From: Aureococcus anophagefferens
Taxonomy: Eukaryota > Sar > Pelagophyceae > Pelagomonadales > Pelagomonadaceae
Assembly: GCF_000186865.1 (NCBI RefSeq)
Contig: NW_008705572.1
Location: 393,384-457,383 of the forward strand
Direction of reading: 5' to 3'
Length of the DNA stretch: 64,000 nt
The notes under the pieces: generated by a model
Told to the model about the DNA's origin: nothing
Database searches by the model: none
Seen by the model: only the letters and a program-made list of their open reading frames with translations
In this document: piece by piece, positions 47,524-57,746 of the stretch
Layout of the letters: each line of letters opens with the position of its first letter
Numbering within the stretch: position 1 is the first letter of the stretch
Made by a program: the position numbers and the translations under genes

Positions 47524-50355
47524 GTGGCGTTTTCTCGGCCCGCGACCGCGACCATGGCGTCCGTGGAGCTGACGCCCGGAGGCGTCGCGCTCGACGACGG
47601 CGGCGAGTCGAAGGCGGGCCTGCTCGTCGTCGAGGAGCCGCCGTCGACGCCGGTCCGCGACCGGTCGCGGGACGGCGTGGGCCCCATCGCGGCGCCGGAG
47701 GGCGTCCAGTCCCACATGCCCGAGGGCGTCCAGGAGGACCTCTACGACGCCTTCAAGCGCATGGACGTCGACGGGGACGGCGTGCTGACGCAGGCGGAGC
47801 TCTACGAGTCGCTCGAGGAGAGCGGCATCCCGCGCGGCATGGCGCACCGGCTGCTGCGCATCGCCGACGTCAACGGCGACGGCGCCATCAACTTCGACGA
47901 GTGGTGCGCGGCCGTCGAGCGCACGTCGTCCCAGAACCGGCGCCAGATCCTCCGCGTCGCGAACCGGATCTGCAAGCGGACGGAGTCGTCGCGCCACATG
48001 CCCATGCCGAGCCCGCGCATGGGCGTGCGCCACGTCTCCGTGCCCAGCGGCGGCGGCGCGGCGCTCGCCGCGTCCCTCGCGGCGTCGCCGCGGGGGCCCT
48101 GGGGCCCCGGGGCGAACCGCGGCGCGCGGGAGCCCGAGGCGGGCGCGTACTGCCCCGGGTGGCGCGTGCCCCTCGAGCCGACGTCGCCCGCGCGCATCTG
48201 CTGGGACCTGACCATGGCCGTGCTCCTCTTCTGGCTCGCCGTGAGCCTGCCCTTCGAGCTCGCCTTCGTCCGGGACCGCGGGCCGGGCTGCTACGTCGGC
48301 GGGTGGCCCGCGAAGCTCGACGTCTTCCTCGACGCCTGCTTCTTCTTCGACATCGCCATGAACTTCGCGACGGGCGTGGCCCTCGACGACGACACGGTGA
48401 CGCTGGACCCGGGCAAGGTCTGGCTCAACTACGTCCTCGGCTGGTTCGCGCTCGACCTCGTGTCGTCGATACCCTTCGACTGCATCACGGGCTCCGTGCT
48501 GCCGTCCATGCAGCCCGCGAAGCTCCTCAAGGTCGCCAAGGTCGCCAAGGTCTTCAAGTTGTTGCGCCTGAGCAAGGCCATGAAGATCTTCAAGGAGGGC
48601 AGCCCCATGGCGGACTACGCGGACGACGTCCTGTTCCACTCGTCGACGCAGACGGTCATCAAGGTCATCTCCATCCTCGTGTCCGCGTCCCTGCTCTGCC
48701 ACTGGCTCGCGTGCCTCATGGCGCTCAGCGGCGACGGCTTCCTCGACAACTACAGCAACGACGAGGACGACTGGCTGTCCCTGCTCCGGGACGGCGGCAA
48801 CCCGATCGACGACTGGGAGGGCAAGAGCGCGAACGACTGGGACACGCTGAGCCGCTACAACGCGGCCATCTACTGGGCCATGACGACGATGACGACCGTG
48901 GGCTACGGCGACATCCTGCCCCACAGCGACGCGGAGCGCACGGCGACGTGCGTCGCGATGGTCGTCGGCGGGTCGTTCTACGGCTTCGTCATCGCGCAGA
49001 TCGGCACGATCATCGGGTCGACGGACCTGAAGACGAAGCGCTTCTACGAGCGCATGGACCTCGTCGCCGCCTGGCTCGAGCACCACGAGTTCCCGGGCGA
49101 CCTGTGCCGCCGCGTCCGCAAGTACCTCCGCGTCTACCTGAACCAGCGGACCGCGCTCGACGAGCAGAGCATTTTGAACGACCTCAACCCCCAGCTCCGC
49201 AACGACATCGCCCACTACCTCATCCACGACGACGTGGGCTTCCACCCGCTCTTCGACCTCCTGCCCACGGGCACGCTCGCGCGCATCGCGTCCATCATCC
49301 AATTGGTCCGCGTCGCGGGCGGCGAGGTCGTCGTCCACGCGGGCGACCCGGGCCACGCCATGTTCGTCATCAAGAAGGGGACCATGGTGCGCGTCGAGGC
49401 CGACGTCGCCCTCGCCGCGGACGACGCCGCGGAGCCGCCGCCGGCGACGCCCAAGGCGGACCGCGCGTCCGTCGTCGCGCCCGCGGCGGGCCGCCGCGCG
49501 GCGCTGGGCGTCGGCGACTCCTTCGGGGAGCTCGTGCTGCTGGGCATGAAGAAGACCTACACCTTCACGGTGGAGACGACGGAGTCGAGCGAGCTCCACG
49601 TCATCCCGACGGAGGACTTCTTGGAGCGGTTCCAGGGCATGCCCGACATCCTCTACCGCCTCAAGGCGTCGCTCGCCGCCGACGAGAACCTCGACATGAC
49701 GAAGCTCGACGGCGAGGACAAGGACGCCATCGTCGAGGAGATGGCCGCGCGGGACCACGGCGAGGCGGAGACGCAGGCCGCGCTCCAGCGGCTGCTGCTC
49801 ATGGAGCAGAAGCTCGACAACCACGTCATGCGCATGGAGTCGGCCCTGAACGACCGCCTGAGCGCCGTCGAGGCCCGCGTCCACGGCGACGCCTTCGCGC
49901 CCCGCGTCGTCGACGACGAGCCGGCGCCCGCGCGGCCGCGGCTCGCGACGTCCGGCGCGCCGCCGCTCCGGCAGCCGCGCCGCGGCGCGCCGGGCGCCGC
50001 GAAGCGCCGCCTCAAGCTCCGCGACGCGCTCGCGCCGGCGACGGAGCGCCGCGCCGTCGCCGCCGCGGCGCCGCCCTTCGCGCTCGTCGACGCGACGCCG
50101 GCCTTCTCGCGCGCGGCGGCCGCCGCGCCGCGGCAGCCCCTCCCCGCGCTCCTCGCCGCGCCGGACGTCGAGGACGCCCTCGAGCGCTGCGCGCGGGGCC
50201 AGCACGCCAACGTCCTCGTCCGCACGGCCGACGACGGCCTCCACCTCGCGCGGCTCGCGCCGGTCCACGACGACGACGGCGTCAACGTCGCCTTCGTCCT
50301 CGTCGTCCTCGTCGACGTCGCCTGCGCCCTCGACACCCAGGTCGCCGACGACTGA
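47524..50355 (+). CDS. EF-hand, cNMP-binding-domain voltage-gated K+ channel
   Basis: 943 aa, one exon. Two canonical EF-hands at residues 81-92 (DVDGDGVLTQAE) and 115-126 (DVNGDGAINFDE) precede an EAG/HCN-like six-helix channel. The S4-like stretch is KLLKVAKVAKVFKLLRLSKAMK, the selectivity filter TVGYGD is at 458-463, and a C-linker leads to a cyclic-nucleotide-binding fold (GHAMFVIKKGTMVRVE, GDSFGELVLLG). A coiled segment and a disordered Ala/Arg tail end it. Usual members have the EF-hands absent or C-terminal; the N-terminal pair suggests direct calcium gating. The S4 is Lys/Arg-spaced less regularly than in animal channels. Confidence 0.88.
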   Translation: MAFSRPATATMASVELTPGGVALDDGGESKAGLLVVEEPPSTPVRDRSRDGVGPIAAPEGVQSHMPEGVQEDLYDAFKRMDVDGDGVLTQAELYESLEESGIPRGMAHRLLRIADVNGDGAINFDEWCAAVERTSSQNRRQILRVANRICKRTESSRHMPMPSPRMGVRHVSVPSGGGAALAASLAASPRGPWGPGANRGAREPEAGAYCPGWRVPLEPTSPARICWDLTMAVLLFWLAVSLPFELAFVRDRGPGCYVGGWPAKLDVFLDACFFFDIAMNFATGVALDDDTVTLDPGKVWLNYVLGWFALDLVSSIPFDCITGSVLPSMQPAKLLKVAKVAKVFKLLRLSKAMKIFKEGSPMADYADDVLFHSSTQTVIKVISILVSASLLCHWLACLMALSGDGFLDNYSNDEDDWLSLLRDGGNPIDDWEGKSANDWDTLSRYNAAIYWAMTTMTTVGYGDILPHSDAERTATCVAMVVGGSFYGFVIAQIGTIIGSTDLKTKRFYERMDLVAAWLEHHEFPGDLCRRVRKYLRVYLNQRTALDEQSILNDLNPQLRNDIAHYLIHDDVGFHPLFDLLPTGTLARIASIIQLVRVAGGEVVVHAGDPGHAMFVIKKGTMVRVEADVALAADDAAEPPPATPKADRASVVAPAAGRRAALGVGDSFGELVLLGMKKTYTFTVETTESSELHVIPTEDFLERFQGMPDILYRLKASLAADENLDMTKLDGEDKDAIVEEMAARDHGEAETQAALQRLLLMEQKLDNHVMRMESALNDRLSAVEARVHGDAFAPRVVDDEPAPARPRLATSGAPPLRQPRRGAPGAAKRRLKLRDALAPATERRAVAAAAPPFALVDATPAFSRAAAAAPRQPLPALLAAPDVEDALERCARGQHANVLVRTADDGLHLARLAPVHDDDGVNVAFVLVVLVDVACALDTQVADD

Positions 50356-50400
50356 GAGAGTCGCGCGGGGGGCGGTAAGTCTAGCGGAGAGGGAGGTGTG

Positions 50401-51885
50401 TTACGGGCGCCAGACGTAGGACTCGATGATGGCGCGGACGACGTCCGGGACTCGGCCCAGCACGCCATCCAGCGCGGCGACGCACAGCGCGGCCTCGCGC
50501 TTGGCGTGATCGCCCGCATCGCGCACGACCGACAGCTCGACGAGCGCACACCGACCGTCGACGAGCGCACGACCGACGGTCACGCGGCCGCGCCGCGCGA
50601 GCTCGACGAGCGCCCCAGGGCCGACGGCCATCCCGATCGCGACCGCGTTGGCGACGTTGTTGAGCGCGAGGTTCTCGAGGGAAGTAGCGACGACCGGTCT
50701 GACCTCCGCGCTCCACCGATAGTATCCTCCGGTCCGACTCCCGTCGCGCAGGAGATCGAGAACAGGGCCACACAAGGGCGAGGGGCCGACCCGAGAACCC
50801 GCGAAACCCTCGGGAGGGTAAGGGTGAGGGGCCGCCAAATTCCCAGAACCCTTGGCTCGGGTACGGGTGCGGGTACCGACGAAAAGCCACGGGTGCGAGG
50901 GACGCCCCTTACCCTCGAGGGTGTCCCGCGCCTGGCCGACCTCCTGATTTCCGTTCGAGGGCGTGTAATGCAGCTGCCAGGTTGTCGGGTCGATCCAAAA
51001 GCAGCTTAATTTGCGCGTCCGAATCCAAATTCGGCGGTTTCCATATATTTTTTTTTTAAATTAGAGGATTTTGGTAGGGTGCCACCCGCGGGTAAGGGTA
51101 AGGGTGCCCAAATTCCCAGGACCCGTGATAACGGGTGCGGGTAAGGGTTTCGGACCGGAGGGTGAGGGTAAAGGTGCGGGGCTCCGTCGGCCAAGAACCC
51201 TGACCCGCACCCGTCGGCCCCTTGTGTGGCCCTGATCGAGAAGCACCGGGATGCCACCGGCCGCGGCAATCCGGACCCGGTTGTCGTCGCGGCACGCGAG
51301 GTTGCCCAGGGATCTCGCGGCCTCACATTTGGCGCGCGACTCGGAGGTCACGCCGCCGCGCAGGATATCGACGAGCGGCGGGATGGCGCCGGCCTCGGCG
51401 AGCAGGGCCGCGCAGGCGTCGTTGCGGAAAGCGAGGGTCCTCATCGTCGCAGCGGCCGCTGTGGCGACAAAGCTCGCGGCGTCCTGAGCCTTGACGAGCG
51501 CCTGATGGGCCTCGACAAACAGTTCCTTGATGGCGCCGTCCTCCATTACGCAACTGTCCAGCGCCCGCGCGGCAAGTGTGGCGTCCGCGCCCCCGTCGCG
51601 CAGGAGGTCGATGAGCGCCGCGCGGGCCTCGACAATTAGCAGCCTGTTGGCGACGCGTGCGCGCGCGAGGTTGGCCAGCACGAACATGGCATGTGTTTTG
51701 ACCAGCTTGGACACGCTCTCATCGCGCAGGAGGTCGATGAGCACCGGGATGCCGCCGGCGTCGGCGATCAGGTCCTGATCAGGTCGTTCGAACGAGAGCT
51801 CGCACAGCGCCCGCGCCGCCTCTTCGCGGACGTGCCGCTGCGGCTCTCGCAGAGCGCGGACGTGCCGCGCAATGATCTCCGCCAT
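50401..51885 (-). CDS. Armadillo-repeat protein interrupted by a 472-bp element
   Basis: The upstream part (51885 to about 51243) encodes armadillo repeats (REEAARALCELSFERPDQ, GIPVLIDLLRDES, EAARSLGNLACRDDNRVRIA, AGGIPVLLD). The downstream part (about 50754-50401) continues LLRDGSRTGGYYRW through TSLENLALNNVANAVAIGM to ESYVWRP. Precise removal of the element plus one 8-bp copy (480 bp, a multiple of three) rejoins the frame as GIPVLLDLLRDG. Within the element the frame meets a stop at 51061, and I find no GT/GC-AG pair at the duplication, so the allele may be spliced elsewhere or be disrupted. Arm folds are protein-interaction scaffolds. Confidence 0.7.
50763..51234. mobile_element. 472-bp terminal-inverted-repeat element (D1) with 8-bp duplication
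   Basis: Perfect 15-bp inverted repeats, CAGGGCCACACAAGG at 50763-50777 and its complement at 51220-51234, are flanked by perfect duplications ATCGAGAA (50755-50762 and 51235-51242). The interior has direct repeats (AAATTCCCAG-R-ACCC) and GGGTAAGGG-rich strings, a poly-T tract and no transposase. It is a non-autonomous DNA transposon. Confidence 0.9.
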
Positions 51886-52022
51886 GCTGTCCCTTGACTC
51901 GAGGCTCGCTTGCTGGCGCGGCGCTCTAATGACTCGGGGCTGCTAATGATGCAGCGGCATTGAGGCCTCGTTGCACTGGCGATTGGACGATAGAAGCTCG
52001 GCCCGAAGCGCATTAGCACACG

Positions 52023-53510
52023 ATGGGCAAGTCGAAGAAGTTCGTCGGCAAGAAGAGCGGCACTCCCGAGAAGAAGGCGTCGCGCGAGATGACCGTCGCC
52101 GAGGCCGCGGAGCTCGTGAGCTGCGACGAGTCGGGCTACGACGCCCAGCTCGCCGCCAAGGTCGCGCGCGTGCGGGCCCTGCTCGGCGAGGTCGCGGAGC
52201 TGCCCGAAACGACGACGGTCGTGCCGAGCCCGAAGAGCCACTTCCGCCAGCGGTCCAACTTCCGCGTCTGGCACGAGCCCGAGGCGACGGGGCTCGGCGT
52301 GAGCTTCATCATGTACAGCCCGTCGTCGAGCGACAAGGAGCCGCTCCGCGTGGGCGACTTCGCCCGCGGCGACGCGAAGACGAACGCGCTCATGGGCCCC
52401 GTGCTCGCGGCGCTCAAGACCACGCCCGTGCTCCGCGACAAGGTCATCGAGTGCCGGTTCCACTCGACGCTCCGCGGCGGCGCGATGGTCCTCTTCGCCT
52501 ACAACCGCCCCATCGACGCCGACGCGGCCTGGAAGGCCGCGGCGGAGGCCCTCGCGGCGCAGCTCGGGCCCGACGTCGTCGTCATCGGCCGGTCGCGGCG
52601 CGTGCAGATCGCCGTCGGCGGCGCGTGCCCGGGCCGCGCGCAGGTCGAGGAGACGCTCGAGATCCCCTGCGAGCCGCCCCTGCGCCTCGAGCTCGTGCAG
52701 CTCGAGGGCGAGTTCTCCCAGCCCAACGGCGCGGTCTGCGAGCGCATGCTCGCCTGGGCCATGGCCGCGACGAAGCCCGCGGAGGGCGCGGCGCCGCGGG
52801 ATCTGCTCGAGCTCTACTGCGGCAACGGCAACTTCACGATCCCCCTGAGCCGCCACTTCCGCAAGGTCCTGGCGACGGAGCTCACGAAGCCCAACGCCGC
52901 CGTGGCCCGCGAGAACGCGGCGAAGAACGGCCGGTCGAACGTCGTCGTCGCGCGGTTGTCCGCGGCCGAAGTAGCGGAGGCGCTGCGCCGGGACCGCGAG
53001 TTCGCGCGGCTCAAGGAGCTCGGCGTGGATTTGGACGCCTACGACCTGGGCACGCTCTTCGTCGACCCGCCGCGCTGCGGCCTCGACGCGCCCACGCTGA
53101 AGCTCGCGCACGGCTTCGAGACCGTGGTCTACATGTCGTGCGGCCCGGACACGCTCGCGGAGAACCTGCACGCGCTCAACGCGACGCACGTCGTCGCCGA
53201 CTTCGCCGTCTTCGACCAGTTCCCCTACACGGACCACTGCGAGGTGGGGGTCGTGCTGAAGCGCCGCGCGGACGCGGACGCCGCCGTCGTCCCCGAGCCC
53301 CGGCCCAAGGACCGGGCCGTGTCGAAGCGCTACGCGAAGAAGCACGCCGCCCGCGACAAGAAGGCGGGCGGCGGCAAGCACAAGGGCGGCGGCGGCGGCG
53401 GCAAGAAGCGGCCCGCGCCCGACGGCGCGCGCGACGGCGCCGGCAAGAAGAAGCCCAAGGCGCCCGAGCCCAAGAAGGGCGGCGCCATGGGCAACTGCGC
53501 GATCATGTAA
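52023..53510 (+). CDS. TrmA/TRMT2-type RNA (uracil-C5) methyltransferase with CaaX tail
   Basis: 495 aa. Family motifs: the N-terminal HFRQRSNFRVWHE, SAM site LLELYCGNGNFTIPLSRHF, VDPPRCGLD and YMSCGPDTLAENL with the nucleophile C373. The family makes m5U54 in the tRNA T-loop. The C-terminal about 60 residues are an added Lys/Gly tail ending GNCAIM. C492-A-I-M is a textbook CaaX box behind a polybasic stretch, as in K-Ras, so farnesylation and membrane attachment are predicted. That is unexpected for this enzyme. Confidence 0.88.
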   Translation: MGKSKKFVGKKSGTPEKKASREMTVAEAAELVSCDESGYDAQLAAKVARVRALLGEVAELPETTTVVPSPKSHFRQRSNFRVWHEPEATGLGVSFIMYSPSSSDKEPLRVGDFARGDAKTNALMGPVLAALKTTPVLRDKVIECRFHSTLRGGAMVLFAYNRPIDADAAWKAAAEALAAQLGPDVVVIGRSRRVQIAVGGACPGRAQVEETLEIPCEPPLRLELVQLEGEFSQPNGAVCERMLAWAMAATKPAEGAAPRDLLELYCGNGNFTIPLSRHFRKVLATELTKPNAAVARENAAKNGRSNVVVARLSAAEVAEALRRDREFARLKELGVDLDAYDLGTLFVDPPRCGLDAPTLKLAHGFETVVYMSCGPDTLAENLHALNATHVVADFAVFDQFPYTDHCEVGVVLKRRADADAAVVPEPRPKDRAVSKRYAKKHAARDKKAGGGKHKGGGGGGKKRPAPDGARDGAGKKKPKAPEPKKGGAMGNCAIM

Positions 53511-53663
53511 GGGCGATGGCCTGGGATTCTCGGGGGTCTACGGTGCGCTTGGGATGTCGTCGCCGACGGCTCAGTGGCGCGGTGCCGAGGCCGGCCTGCT
53601 GGCCGGGGGTCGGCTGCGCGGGGCCGGCTGGGGTCGAGATCCCAGCCGAGCCAACTCTGCAAG

Positions 53664-54340
53664 ATGTACTCTCTCCTGCTCCTCGCGACCGGCTGTGCGG
53701 CTCTGATTGCGCCCCAGCCCGTCAAACGTGTCTCGAAGGTCAGCGCGACGCTTGGCGACATCCCCGGTGCTTCGATCGAGTGTTCGCGGCCCGCGTCCCA
53801 TCAAAGCCGCACGCACCTGCCAAGTTGGCTCGATTTTGCGCGCGCGAGCGCCCGCCGCGGTCAGACATCTCACCCGCGACCCTCGCAGGCGGCGACGAGA
53901 TCTGGGACCCGCTCGAGCTCGCGCAGTGGCGCGACGTCGAGGAGCTGCGCGCGACGGAGCTCGCGAACGGCCGCGCGGCCATGCTCGCCTTCGTCGGCTG
54001 GATCTGGCCCCAGGTCTTCGGCCTCTGGAAGGGCGGCCCCGTGACGTCGTCGGACCCCATCGCCGCGCTCACGGAGGTGCCGACCGTCGCGTGGGTCCAG
54101 TTCATCGTCTTCTGCGGCGCGATCGAGGCGAACCGGCTCAACTACGACCGCGGCCTCGAGCGCGACACGTCCAAGGTCTTCTTCGACCCCCTCGGCCTCT
54201 ACCCGGAGGACGCCGAGGGCCAGGCCCGCATGCAGCTCGCGGAGCTCAAGAACGCGCGCACGGCGATGATCGGCTTCGCCGCCGTCTTCGTCCACCACTT
54301 CATGCCGGCGGCCGTGCCGGGCCTCGGCGGCCTCCACTAG
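53664..54340 (+). CDS. Light-harvesting complex (LHC/FCP-type) protein
   Basis: Exons 53664-53781 and 53889-54340 give 189 aa; the 107-bp intron 53782-53888 is GT-AG. A signal peptide with an A-x-I-A-P-type plastid motif (MYSLLLLATGCAALIAPQP) leads to the mature start. The two related chlorophyll-binding helices read ELRATELANGRAAMLAFVGW and MQLAELKNARTAMIGFAAVF, with the E-x-x-N/H-x-R ligands. FFDPLGLYPED is the usual loop before helix three. It binds chlorophyll a/c and carotenoid in the thylakoid membrane. Confidence 0.93.
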
Positions 54341-54472
54341 GCCGCTCCGGCGAGGGGCGCGCGCGGGGCGAGACGCGCGGCCGTAAACACACGATCCTGC
54401 TACGTGCGGTCATCTCCGGGAGTCGCCTGCGTCCACATGCTGTGCACTTCGCGGCCTCAAACATGGCACTCT

Positions 54473-57400
54473 TTACTCGCTGACGAGCGCGGCGATGCGG
54501 TCCCGGAGCGTCGCGAAGGCGGCGCCGTGGTCCGGGAGGCCCGCGAGGAGGTCCTCGGCGGCGGCCGCGGCGCCCGCGCGGAGCCAGCCCGCGTGCGTCT
54601 CGAGGAACGCCGCCGGCGTCGGCGAGAGGATCGCCTCCCAGTCGAGCTGGCGGCCCCGGGGCATGCGCGGCGGCGGCGCCGCGAGGCCCCCGGCGACGAG
54701 CAGCCCCGCGAGCACGACGTAGCCGCAGGCCGCGGACCCGCGCGAGAGCGGGCCGAACGAGACCCAGTAGTAGAACAGCGTCGCCGCGGCGTCGACGAGC
54801 GCGGCCGCGTCGCCGGCGCTCCGGCTCGCGCGGACCCTCGCGCCCGCGTCGACGGCCGCGCCCCAGGCGCGGGCCATCTCCGCGTCGTAGAGGCCCCAGC
54901 GCGCGGGCGTGCCCGGCCTGGCAGGAAAAGAGAGCGAAATTCCCAACTTTGGAGACTGATATCTCGGTCAGTTTCCGCTCGTTTCGGCTGATTTTTGGAC
55001 GAGCGATCATCTCTCGGAGCGCTCTCGAAGCGTGGGTGCTGTTTCCGAAACGCGCGCGCGCGGAACACTCACGTTGAAGCGACGTTGAATCACACTTTTC
55101 CTGCCCTGTGCCCGGCGTGCGGATCGTGAAGTCGAAGCCGCCGGGCGGCGACCGCTGGAGCGTCACGCGCGTGCCCTCGAGGGCCTCGCCGGCGGCGATC
55201 GACGAGCCGCAGGGCGCGACGACCCAGAAGTCGCGGCCGCCGCAGAGGCCGTAGACGTCCTCGAGCGTCTCCGCGCGGTCGAGCTTCCGCCGCCAGTCGG
55301 CCATCGCCGCGTCCGCTTTCACGATCTCGCCGTCGACGGCCGCGGCGAGCGCCGCGGGCGGCGGCCGCGCCCGCGGCCTCCGCCGGCCGTCCTTGTAGGC
55401 CTCGAGCTCGCGCTCGGCGCTGTCCGTGCGGAGCTCGAGCTCCGACTTGACGACCGCGAACGCCATGGGAAAGTAGGGGTGGTAGCGGACGACCTCGAGC
55501 TGGCCCGCGACGAGGGGCGTCTGGAGGCCGAAGCCCTCGCGGAAGGCGCGGTCCGGCAGCCGGTCGATCCACCAGACCGCGTCGCCGGGCTCGGACTCGC
55601 GGCGCCACCGCGCCGCGGCCTCGTAGAGCCCGCGCCACGCGACGGGCGCGGTCCCGTCGAACGCGCCGCGCGCGAGCGCGGCGACCTCGAGGGCCGCGAG
55701 GCCGCACATGCGGTGCTGCCGCGCGTTCGGCAGGAAGCCCGCGCAGTCGAGCTGGATCCAGGGCTCGAGGCGCCGGCCCGCGTCGAGCCACGCGCGCGTC
55801 TCCGGCCGGAGGTCGCCGCCGCGGACGCGCCGCGGCGGCGGCCCCCGGCGCGGGCACCGGCGGCTCGGCGCCGCGCCGGCGACGAGGGCCGGCGCGAAGC
55901 GCTTGCAGTGGCCCTCCTTGAAGTCCGGCGCCAGCTCGACGTCGCCGTCGGAGTCGGCCGCGGGCGCGTCGAGGCGCGACCGCTGGTACGCCGCGAGCTC
56001 CCGGTGGTACCAGGCGACGTGCTCCGGCTCCCGCACCAGCGCCCGGTCGAAGCGCGCCGCCGCGTCGCCGTGGTCGCCCAGCGCGAGGGCGCAGAGGCCG
56101 CCGTAGTGCAGCGACGACGTGACGACGTCCGCGTCCTCCGGGCCGTCGCCGCGGGCCGCGTCCGCGGCCGGGCCGCCCGCCGCGGCCACGCAGGCGTCGA
56201 AGGACGCCTGCGCCGCTGGAAAGTCGCCGAGGCCGTAGAGCAGCAAGCCGAGCGCGTGGTGCGCCTGGTCGAAGGCGCCGTCGACCCGGAGGCACGCGTC
56301 GAACGCGCGCCTCGCCGAGTCGCCGTCGCCCGCGTCGCGGTGCGCCTGGCCGAGGTTCAGCCAGGCCTCCTTGAAGCCCGGGTCGATCTGCAGGCACTTG
56401 CCGAAGGCCGCCGTCGCCGCGGCGCAGGCGCCGAGCTGCGACTCGCAGAGGCCCCGGAAGTTCCACGACGCCGCGGTCTCTGCGCGCGTCCGGCCGTCGC
56501 GCGCGGACCGGCCCGCCGCGTGGGGGCCGAGGCCGACGTCGCAGTCGACGGCGGCGCCAAAGTCCGCGGCCGCGCCGCGGAAGTCGCGGAGCCGGTGGCG
56601 CACGACGCCGCGCTGCTGGTAGAGGTCCGCGTCGAACGGCGCGCCGTCGGACCGGCTCGCGAGCGCGACGGCCGCGTCGAGGTCCGCGAGCGCCGCCCGC
56701 GACTCGCCGAGGGCCGCGCGCGCCTGGCCCCGGCGCTTCCAGGCGTCGGCGACGTCCGGGGCGACGGCGACGGCCTCGTCGAACTCCGCGACGGCCTCCC
56801 TCAGCGCGCCGCGGAGCGCGCACGCGGAGCCGCGGCCGAGGCGCGCCGCGAGGGCCCGGGGCTTCTTGGCCAGCACCTCGTCGAAGACGGCGCAGGCCTC
56901 GTCGTGGCGGCCCGTGTTCACGAGCAGGTAGCCGACGGCGATCGCGTCGTCGACGCTCGCGGTCCCCGTCGCGTGGCTCATGCTGCCCCGGACCTTGCCG
57001 AGCACGTCCGGCGGGATGGCGCCGCTCGCGGCCCAGGCCTCGACCTCCGCGGACGGCTCGCCGCCGCGCTGATGCGGCGACGCGCGGAGGAGGCCCTCCG
57101 GCGCTGCGCGCGGGGCCTCCGGCTTCGGCTTCGCGGGCGCCGGTGCCGGCTTCGGCGGCGGCGGCGGCGGCGGCGCGGCCGGTTGCGGTTTCGGCGGCGG
57201 CGGCGCGGCCGGTGCTGGCGGCGGCTTCGGCGCGCCGTCGGCCGCGAGGAGCATCTGGAGCTCCGAAACGGCCGCGACGTCGCTCGCGTCCGTCGCCGCC
57301 GCGAGGCCGCAGCGCCAGGCCGCCGCCGCCTTGCTTTGCTTGCCGATGGACGCGAGCGCCAGGCCCTTGAGCACGTACGCGCGCAGGTGGCCGCCGCACG

Positions 57401-57581
57401 CGGCGATGGCGCCGTCGCACTGCTTGACCGTGGCCCTGTAGAGGCCCAGCTCCATCTTGCAGCTCGCGGCGTTGGTCAGGTGCGTCGCCATGTCGCCTGC
57501 TGCAGACGTTTTGGCCAGCGCCTCCCAGCGCTCCGCCGCCTCTGCGAAGTTGCCCGCGCGGAAGAGCGCGAGAGCCTCCAT
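54473..57581 (-). CDS. TTC13: TTC13-like tetratricopeptide-repeat protein
   Basis: Exons 57581-55117 and 54917-54473 give 969 aa; the intron is introner A5. N-terminal TPRs (MEALALFRAGNFAEAAERWE) are followed by a long Pro/Lys-rich linker. A string of about eight TPRs comes next (DDAIAVGYLLVNTGRHDEAC, ADAWKRRGQARAALGESRAA, FKEAWLNLGQAHRDAGDGDS). The C-terminal domain reads FLPNARQHRMCGLAALEVAA, VVRYHPYFPMAFAVVKSELE and GTRVTLQRSPPGGFDFTIRT; this matches what I recall of the conserved end of TTC13. Function of TTC13 is poorly known. Confidence 0.8.
54917..55107 (+). mobile_element. Introner element A5, antisense to host gene
   Basis: Duplications GTGCCCGG at 54909-54916 and 55108-55115 (9 bp shared if the next C is counted). 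The family core is on the plus strand while the host is on minus. On the host strand the intron is 54918-55116, GC donor GCCGGGCAC and acceptor CTGCCAG, restoring TIRTPGTPARW. Confidence 0.9.
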
Positions 57582-57746
57582 CGTGGCGAGGCTATTATAC
57601 AAAAAGGTAATTGCACAAATTGTTGAACCTCCAAAAATTCTCCAAAACCTTCGGCCGCGGCGCCAGCGCATGGGCGGGGCTACCTCAGAGGTCCAGGCAA
57701 TCCTGTAGCCCGGCCCAGATCTCCAGGCGACCAACCCATCCACACC

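Noticed and set aside
47428..50268. 946-codon minus-strand frame opposite the K+ channel
   Set aside because: Antisense shadow; low-complexity Arg/Ala/Val/Asp translation with no motif, while the plus strand has EF-hands, pore and CNBD.
51070..51180. Telomere-like GGGTAAGGG strings as an interstitial telomere
   Set aside because: The repeats are irregular, not TTAGGG or TTTAGGG, and lie wholly within the TIR element.
54341..54472. Small gene between the LHC and TTC13-like genes
   Set aside because: No conserved or biased frame; only the convergent 3' ends of the two neighbours.
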